Part shown: positions 59,869-64,000 of the stretch, in pieces
How positions within the stretch are numbered: position 1 is the stretch's first letter
Layout: every line of letters starts with the position of its first letter
Assembly: GCA_035516255.1 (NCBI GenBank)
Contig: DATJAL010000005.1
Span: 1 to 64,000 of the forward strand
Direction: 5' to 3'
Origin: Chitinivibrionales bacterium
GTDB lineage: Bacteria > Fibrobacterota > Chitinivibrionia > Chitinivibrionales > FEN-1185
DNA: 64,000 bases
The notes under the pieces: generated by a model
Databases searched by the model: none
What the model saw: only the letters and a program-made list of their open reading frames with translations
Told to the model about the DNA's origin: nothing
Program-made: the position numbers and the translations under genes

Positions 59869-61347
59869 TCACACCAGTCTTAAAAACCTCGACCCTTCAA
59901 ACCTCATCGTCCTTCCATATAATTCCTTGTTCCTCACCGACACCAGCCACAAAAACCGTTTCGCGCGCGTGACGCCCACGTAAAACAGGCGCTGCTCCTC
60001 GCCCAGTTCCTCCTCCTCGCTTTTATTCCTTTTCACCACAGCAGCCAGCAATTCAAGAAACGAGGGATTGTGCGTTATGCCGCGCGTACCCGGAAAAATC
60101 CCTTCCTCCAAATCGCAGAGGAAAACGGCGTCAAACTCCATGCCTTTTGCGGAATGCACGGTGAGCAGGCGCGGGAGCCGGGAATCAAACACGGATTCCT
60201 TTTTAAGCAGCGCCTCCATACTGTCCCGCGTCTGGTTGAGCCGGAACAATATCGCTATTCCTGAAAAGTCAAGCGCATGATCGGCTTTGAGTTTTCGTAT
60301 TGTATCAGCAAGCCAGATTGACATTTCATCTTCAGTTTCAAATATTTTTTTCACCGGTTTTCTCTGTTCGGAAACGGTTTTGGCGATCAGCCCTGCCCTC
60401 AATACCTTCCCATACTGCCCGGGTTTCTTCCTGAAAATTTTATTCGCCGCCGCAAGAATCGCCGGCGTGCTCCGGTAGTTGGTCTGAAGCTTGACAATTT
60501 CTGAATTCTGAAAATGCTCGGCAAAGTTCAGTATCGTGCGCCGGTCCGCTCCCTGAAATCCGTATATTGCCTGATCGTCGTCACCGACGGCAAAGAACGG
60601 TTTATTCGCCGTTAACAGCCGTTTAAGCAGTTTTATCTGGACCGGATTCGTGTCCTGAAATTCGTCAACAAGAACGGCGAGATATTTCGATTCATAGTGT
60701 TTTGCAATAGTTTCCTCTGTGTCAAACAAACGTAATGCGCCGGCGATAAAATCCGCAAAATCCCAGAGCCCGGCTTGTTTTTTCGCAATCGAGTAGCGTC
60801 CTGTAATCGTTTCGATGCATGCTTCCTGTTCCGCGGAAAGGCCATCTTGCTTCTTGGGAAACGCCAGCCGCTTCAGCACGAGCGCTTCCAGTTCGAGAAC
60901 GTCCATGCCGAGAAGCAGCCGCTCGCTGCGCGTGGAGGCCGCGGCGATCATGCGCGGCCGGATCTGCGCCGGAACGAGCCTCGGCCGGCCGCGGTAGCCG
61001 AGCCTGGTGCAGTTTCTCTTTCCGTCAACCTCCTCAAACAATACGCGCAGGCAGAACGCATGGAACGTGGTGACGAGCGGCGCGCCCCGGCCGGCGCCGC
61101 CGTTTGCAAATGCGGTCAGCCGGCCGGCCATCTCCCGCGCGGCCGCGCGGGTGAAGGTGAGCGCGAGAACGCGCTCGGGAGCGCAGAATTTCTCCGCCAG
61201 ATATGCAATGCGCCTGGTGAGCACCAGGGTCTTGCCGCTTCCCGCGCCGGCAAGCACAAGCAGGGGTCTTTCAAACGCGGCGGTGACGGCGCGGACCTGT
61301 TCGGAATTAAGGCCGTACAATAGTTCCGAATTATTAGGCAAGGGCAT
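59869..61347 (-). CDS. UvrD/Rep-family DNA helicase lacking the 2B subdomain
   Basis: 492 residues, against about 650-730 for UvrD or Rep. Motifs seen: Q-motif LNSEQVRAV, Walker A AGAGSGKT (33-40), Ia ALTFTRAAAREM, II VDEFQDTNPVQ, III DDQAIYGFQGA, IV LQTNYRST, V LTVHSAKGMEFDAVFL, VI FYVGVTRAK. Between IAILFRLNQTRDSMEALL and motif V only about 15 residues remain where UvrD and Rep carry the 2B domain of about 150 residues or more. All catalytic motifs survive, so it may be an active mini-helicase; in Rep, removing 2B activates unwinding. Its stop is 26 bases from the end of the broken DUF2293 gene. Confidence 0.85.
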   Translation of the reverse strand: MPLPNNSELLYGLNSEQVRAVTAAFERPLLVLAGAGSGKTLVLTRRIAYLAEKFCAPERVLALTFTRAAAREMAGRLTAFANGGAGRGAPLVTTFHAFCLRVLFEEVDGKRNCTRLGYRGRPRLVPAQIRPRMIAAASTRSERLLLGMDVLELEALVLKRLAFPKKQDGLSAEQEACIETITGRYSIAKKQAGLWDFADFIAGALRLFDTEETIAKHYESKYLAVLVDEFQDTNPVQIKLLKRLLTANKPFFAVGDDDQAIYGFQGADRRTILNFAEHFQNSEIVKLQTNYRSTPAILAAANKIFRKKPGQYGKVLRAGLIAKTVSEQRKPVKKIFETEDEMSIWLADTIRKLKADHALDFSGIAILFRLNQTRDSMEALLKKESVFDSRLPRLLTVHSAKGMEFDAVFLCDLEEGIFPGTRGITHNPSFLELLAAVVKRNKSEEEELGEEQRLFYVGVTRAKRFLWLVSVRNKELYGRTMRFEGSRFLRLV

Positions 61348-61620
61348 GTAATGAAAATGGATAATGGAGGAAAAGGCAAAAAGAAAAACTCACCAAAGAG
61401 TTGCAGAGTGCACAGAGAAAAAAAGTGAAGGGTTAAGAGTGAATAGTGAAGAGAAAAGAAAGGAATGATTTGTTTTAACTGACCGCTGACCGGTGATAGC
61501 TGGCCGCTGTTTTCCGACCGCTGGCCTGTGCTGCAAGGCGTGTCTCAACTCGTCAACGCGTCTACCCGTCTACGCGTCAATTCCTCACTGCATCAACGCT
61601 CAAACGCTCCAACTTTATTT

Positions 61621-63321
61621 TCAGGGCTGGCCGGTGGGCGGAGAAACACCGAGCTCCCACGAATAGTAGGTGTAGTCCTCGGCGATGCGCTCGTAGTCCT
61701 CCTCGATGACCTTGCGGTCGTTCGACACCGCGATGATGTCCTTTCTGTCAAGAAAGGGCTGGCGGTTGAACGTGAACCGGTTGAGGTACGACCCGTCGAG
61801 CGAGAACACCACCACTTCGGCCCAGTCGAGCAGGTCCACGCGCACGAAGATCTCGAACGTCTCGGTCACGTTGAGGATGCGGGCGCTGAGCACCTCGTCC
61901 CCGCACCCGTAGTAGAACGTGGTGAGCACGCCCTTGCTGTCGCTCTCAAGCGACAGCGAGTAGGGGCACCCGGCCGTGGCGATCCCGCACACCGAATCCC
62001 GCATGTGCTTGATAAATGCCGGCAGCGTCGCCGAGATCTGTGAAAATTTCTTCTTGAGGTCCTTGTTGGGCTCCCGGCAGATTTTCACCGAATATCCCTT
62101 GCCGCCCACCTCGCGCGCCGTTGCCTTGCGCTTGGCGCCCTTGGGGTCGCGGTACAGGAATTCTGGCACCACCTTTTTGGCCCGGTCCTCGGGGCACTCG
62201 ATGACCACGGGCTTGAAGAACAGCCTGCGCTGTGCGGTGATGATGTCGTCGAGCTGGGGCTGGACGATGTGGGGATAATACCGGTAGAACAGGCGCTTTT
62301 TCACGTCGATGGTGCGCTTGTGGTAGTCGATGTCGCCGTAGAAGATGTCTCCGTTTTTGTCAACCGCCGGCGTGAACACGAACTCGCCCGGCCGCTTCAC
62401 CGTGTAGTTGGTGTTGTTCTTCTTGTCGTATTCGAGCACGTCGTCGACGATCACCTGCTTGAGCAGCTCGTTGGAATACAGCAGGTTTCCCGCCTGGTCG
62501 CACAGGTAAAGCCGCTGGAAGCTCTCGGGGTCCTGGCCGCCGAGCACGGTGTGCACGCCGTAGTAGTACCACCGGTTGTCCATGGCGTAGGTGCCCAGCG
62601 GATTGATGAGGTGCTTCTGGACGTCGGTCTTCTGGTCGTGCTGGAGCCCGGTGAAAATGGAGAGGAAGGTGCCGTTGCGCTCAAGGATGATCGGCGAGGT
62701 GAAAGAGTAGAACCGGTCGAGCGTCCACCAACGGTCGCCGCCCGACAGCGAGGTATACCCGACGAGGTTGGGCTGGAGGTACAGCCTGGTGGCCATGTCG
62801 TCGGTGATGCAGTTGTTCGTCAGGTTGAAAAGCTGCGCGTTCTCGATGTCCTTGAACGTGCCGGCCTGGCCCGGATCGATCCCGAACATTCCCTTTTTGT
62901 AAAGTTTCTTCTGGAGGATCTCGAGCCCCTCCTTGCCGTCCTTGCCCGGCGGCGTCCGCCGGTAATACAGCAGCGTCGACTGGTCGAGCGGATACGCGAG
63001 CCGCAGCCGGCGCGGATCGTCCTTGGGAAAACGCTTGTTCTCCTTGAACAGCGAGGCCGAATCAAGGAGCGCGCCGGATTGGCTGAACAGCGCATAGCCG
63101 TTGGCCGAATAAAAGAGGAGCGTCCTGCCCTCCATGATGACCGGACCGGAAAGGATCATCCTCATGTCGTCGCCCGCAACGCACCCGAACAACGAGTTCG
63201 GGTCGAGCGAAAGGTAGATGGTGAAGCAAAGGGTGTCGTTGGCGTGCTGGCCGCGGGCCGGCTGAAACGACAGTGCAATTAAAGCGATAAAAAGAATGCT
63301 TCTCGCTGTGCGTGACTTCAT
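61621..63321 (-). CDS. Large secreted protein of unknown function
   Basis: I take ATG 63321 (MKSRTARSILFIAL), with AAAGGG about 10 bases upstream; an earlier in-frame ATG at 63405 lacks it. The signal peptide ends ARGQ. 566 residues. The mature part reads like a beta-propeller of about six blades (MRMILSGPVIMEGRTLLFYS, LFNLTNNCITDDMATRLYL, FQRLYLCDQAGNLLYSN, FVFTPAVDKNGDIFYGDID, VVVFSLDGSYLNRFTFN), similar in feel to 6-bladed NHL or BF-type sensor proteins, without a name I can assign. It is exported. The next gene on the other side is the divergent HAMP sensor; a link is possible. Confidence 0.65.
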   Translation of the reverse strand: MKSRTARSILFIALIALSFQPARGQHANDTLCFTIYLSLDPNSLFGCVAGDDMRMILSGPVIMEGRTLLFYSANGYALFSQSGALLDSASLFKENKRFPKDDPRRLRLAYPLDQSTLLYYRRTPPGKDGKEGLEILQKKLYKKGMFGIDPGQAGTFKDIENAQLFNLTNNCITDDMATRLYLQPNLVGYTSLSGGDRWWTLDRFYSFTSPIILERNGTFLSIFTGLQHDQKTDVQKHLINPLGTYAMDNRWYYYGVHTVLGGQDPESFQRLYLCDQAGNLLYSNELLKQVIVDDVLEYDKKNNTNYTVKRPGEFVFTPAVDKNGDIFYGDIDYHKRTIDVKKRLFYRYYPHIVQPQLDDIITAQRRLFFKPVVIECPEDRAKKVVPEFLYRDPKGAKRKATAREVGGKGYSVKICREPNKDLKKKFSQISATLPAFIKHMRDSVCGIATAGCPYSLSLESDSKGVLTTFYYGCGDEVLSARILNVTETFEIFVRVDLLDWAEVVVFSLDGSYLNRFTFNRQPFLDRKDIIAVSNDRKVIEEDYERIAEDYTYYSWELGVSPPTGQP

Positions 63322-63568
63322 GGCAAAGTGCCCTTTTTCACCACCGGCAGGGAGGCGACGGCCGCGGCGGACGATGGAAAAAGATGAATTATAATTATAC
63401 TCCAAAAATCATGGCAAGTGCACGATTTTTTTCCGTTTTACGCATTTATGAATTTGTATCTTGCCAAAAAACCGGTTGTAATAATAGAATATAGAGACAT
63501 GAATGTCGGAAGGTGCGGTTTTATAATATTACTTTGATATATTTTCAAACTTCGCATCCGGGGAGCTC

Positions 63569-64000
63569 ATGACCGAACAGTTTCACCGAAAGCCCTTTTC
63601 GAATTTCTTCATCAAGCGGTCGCTGCAGATGAGGCTGATCGTGAAGATCGTGATCGCGGCGCTGCTCGCGACCCTCATCTGCTCGTGCACGCTCCTGCTG
63701 GTGTATTACCTCCGATACAACAGCGTGCTCCTCTACACCATGGACCAGCTCACGAACCTGAACAAGGAAAACATCATCTTCATCATCCTGCCCAGCCTGC
63801 TCATCAGCTCGCTGGTCAACTTCATCCTCGCCGTGTGTCTCGGGCTCTACGCGTCGCGCAAATACGCGGTGCCCATTTACAAACTGGAACAATGGGCGCG
63901 CATGATACGGCAGGGAAAGATCAGCGCTCAGATACGCTTCAGGGAGCGCGAGGAGATGAAGGAGCTGTCGGACGACTGCAACGAGCTCACCAGCGACCTG
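63569..64000 (+). CDS. HAMP-domain membrane sensor (N-terminal part, continues past the right edge)
   Basis: The start is ATG 63569, with GGGGAG 3 bases upstream. The frame is open for 144 codons to the last base. Two TM segments (about 24-48 and 73-97) flank a short loop (YNSVLLYTMDQLTNLNKENI). A HAMP-like linker follows (YAVPIYKLEQWARMIRQGKI, then FREREEMKELSDDCNELT). The output domain lies outside the window. Proteins of this build are methyl-accepting chemotaxis proteins, histidine kinases or cyclic-di-GMP enzymes. Confidence 0.75.
   Translation, partial: MTEQFHRKPFSNFFIKRSLQMRLIVKIVIAALLATLICSCTLLLVYYLRYNSVLLYTMDQLTNLNKENIIFIILPSLLISSLVNFILAVCLGLYASRKYAVPIYKLEQWARMIRQGKISAQIRFREREEMKELSDDCNELTSDL

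Noticed and set aside
61440-61620. Short repeated words (CTGACCGCTGACCGG, TCAACGCGTCTACCCGTCTACGCGTC)
   Set aside because: Imperfect, irregularly spaced and too short to be a CRISPR array or a defined tandem repeat.
62269-63282. 337-codon plus-strand frame
   Set aside because: It is antisense to the secreted protein at 61621-63321 and has a Val/Arg/Glu-biased shadow composition.

Overview
The window looks like a chromosomal contig of a Gram-negative, polysaccharide-degrading bacterium, most plausibly a Fibrobacterota (Chitinispirillia-like) lineage. That placement is inference. It rests on several secreted enzymes ending in a type IX/FlgD-like C-terminal domain, many lipoproteins, an AgmX/PglI-type TonB-like protein and a parvulin/TPR lipoprotein; no ribosomal marker is present. 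Lipoprotein and signal peptides, a TolC-like channel and beta-barrel-like proteins show an outer membrane. There is one tRNA (Ser, CGA) and no CRISPR array.

Layout. 1-4.5 kb: the end of an unidentified gene, two copies of a diverged repeat (the second carries a good promoter), a secreted serpin, a truncated VWA protein, a discoidin-like protein and tRNA-Ser. 4.9-21.6 kb: one long minus-strand operon combining two transporter types. In order of transcription it encodes an ABC ATPase, an ABC-2 permease fused to an M1-peptidase-like and a golvesin-like domain, a TolC-like channel, an RND adaptor, an RND pump, a second RND pump fused in one polypeptide to an ABC ATPase, an ABC-2 permease, a small protein and a Gly/Met/His-rich lipoprotein. 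22.1-33.7 kb: a secreted carbohydrate-degradation island with two paralogues of an unrecognised family, a GH12-like and a GH74-like enzyme (both families include xyloglucanases) and two surface proteins. 34-39.8 kb: a Gfo/Idh/MocA dehydrogenase, a MITE-like element and a stretch of small exported proteins, three of them broken.

40.5-64 kb is mostly housekeeping and regulation: rmuC, an AgmX-like protein, dinB, a Fe-S PD-(D/E)XK nuclease, a parvulin/TPR lipoprotein, a partner-switching module (STAS, STAS-kinase fusion, HATPase), an FHA protein with a metallophosphoesterase, an HU-like protein, a glycosyltransferase overlapping a XerC/D recombinase, an MBL hydrolase, a broken DUF2293 gene, a UvrD-like helicase lacking its 2B insertion, and the start of a HAMP sensor at the right edge.

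The two items I would follow up first are (i) the RND/ABC hybrid exporter operon, in which an RND pump and an ABC nucleotide-binding domain are one polypeptide and the ABC domain is itself split by a membrane insertion, and (ii) an interspersed repeat (2063, 45344, 55972) whose copies keep the same hairpin layout with different stem sequences, i.e. visible covariation.
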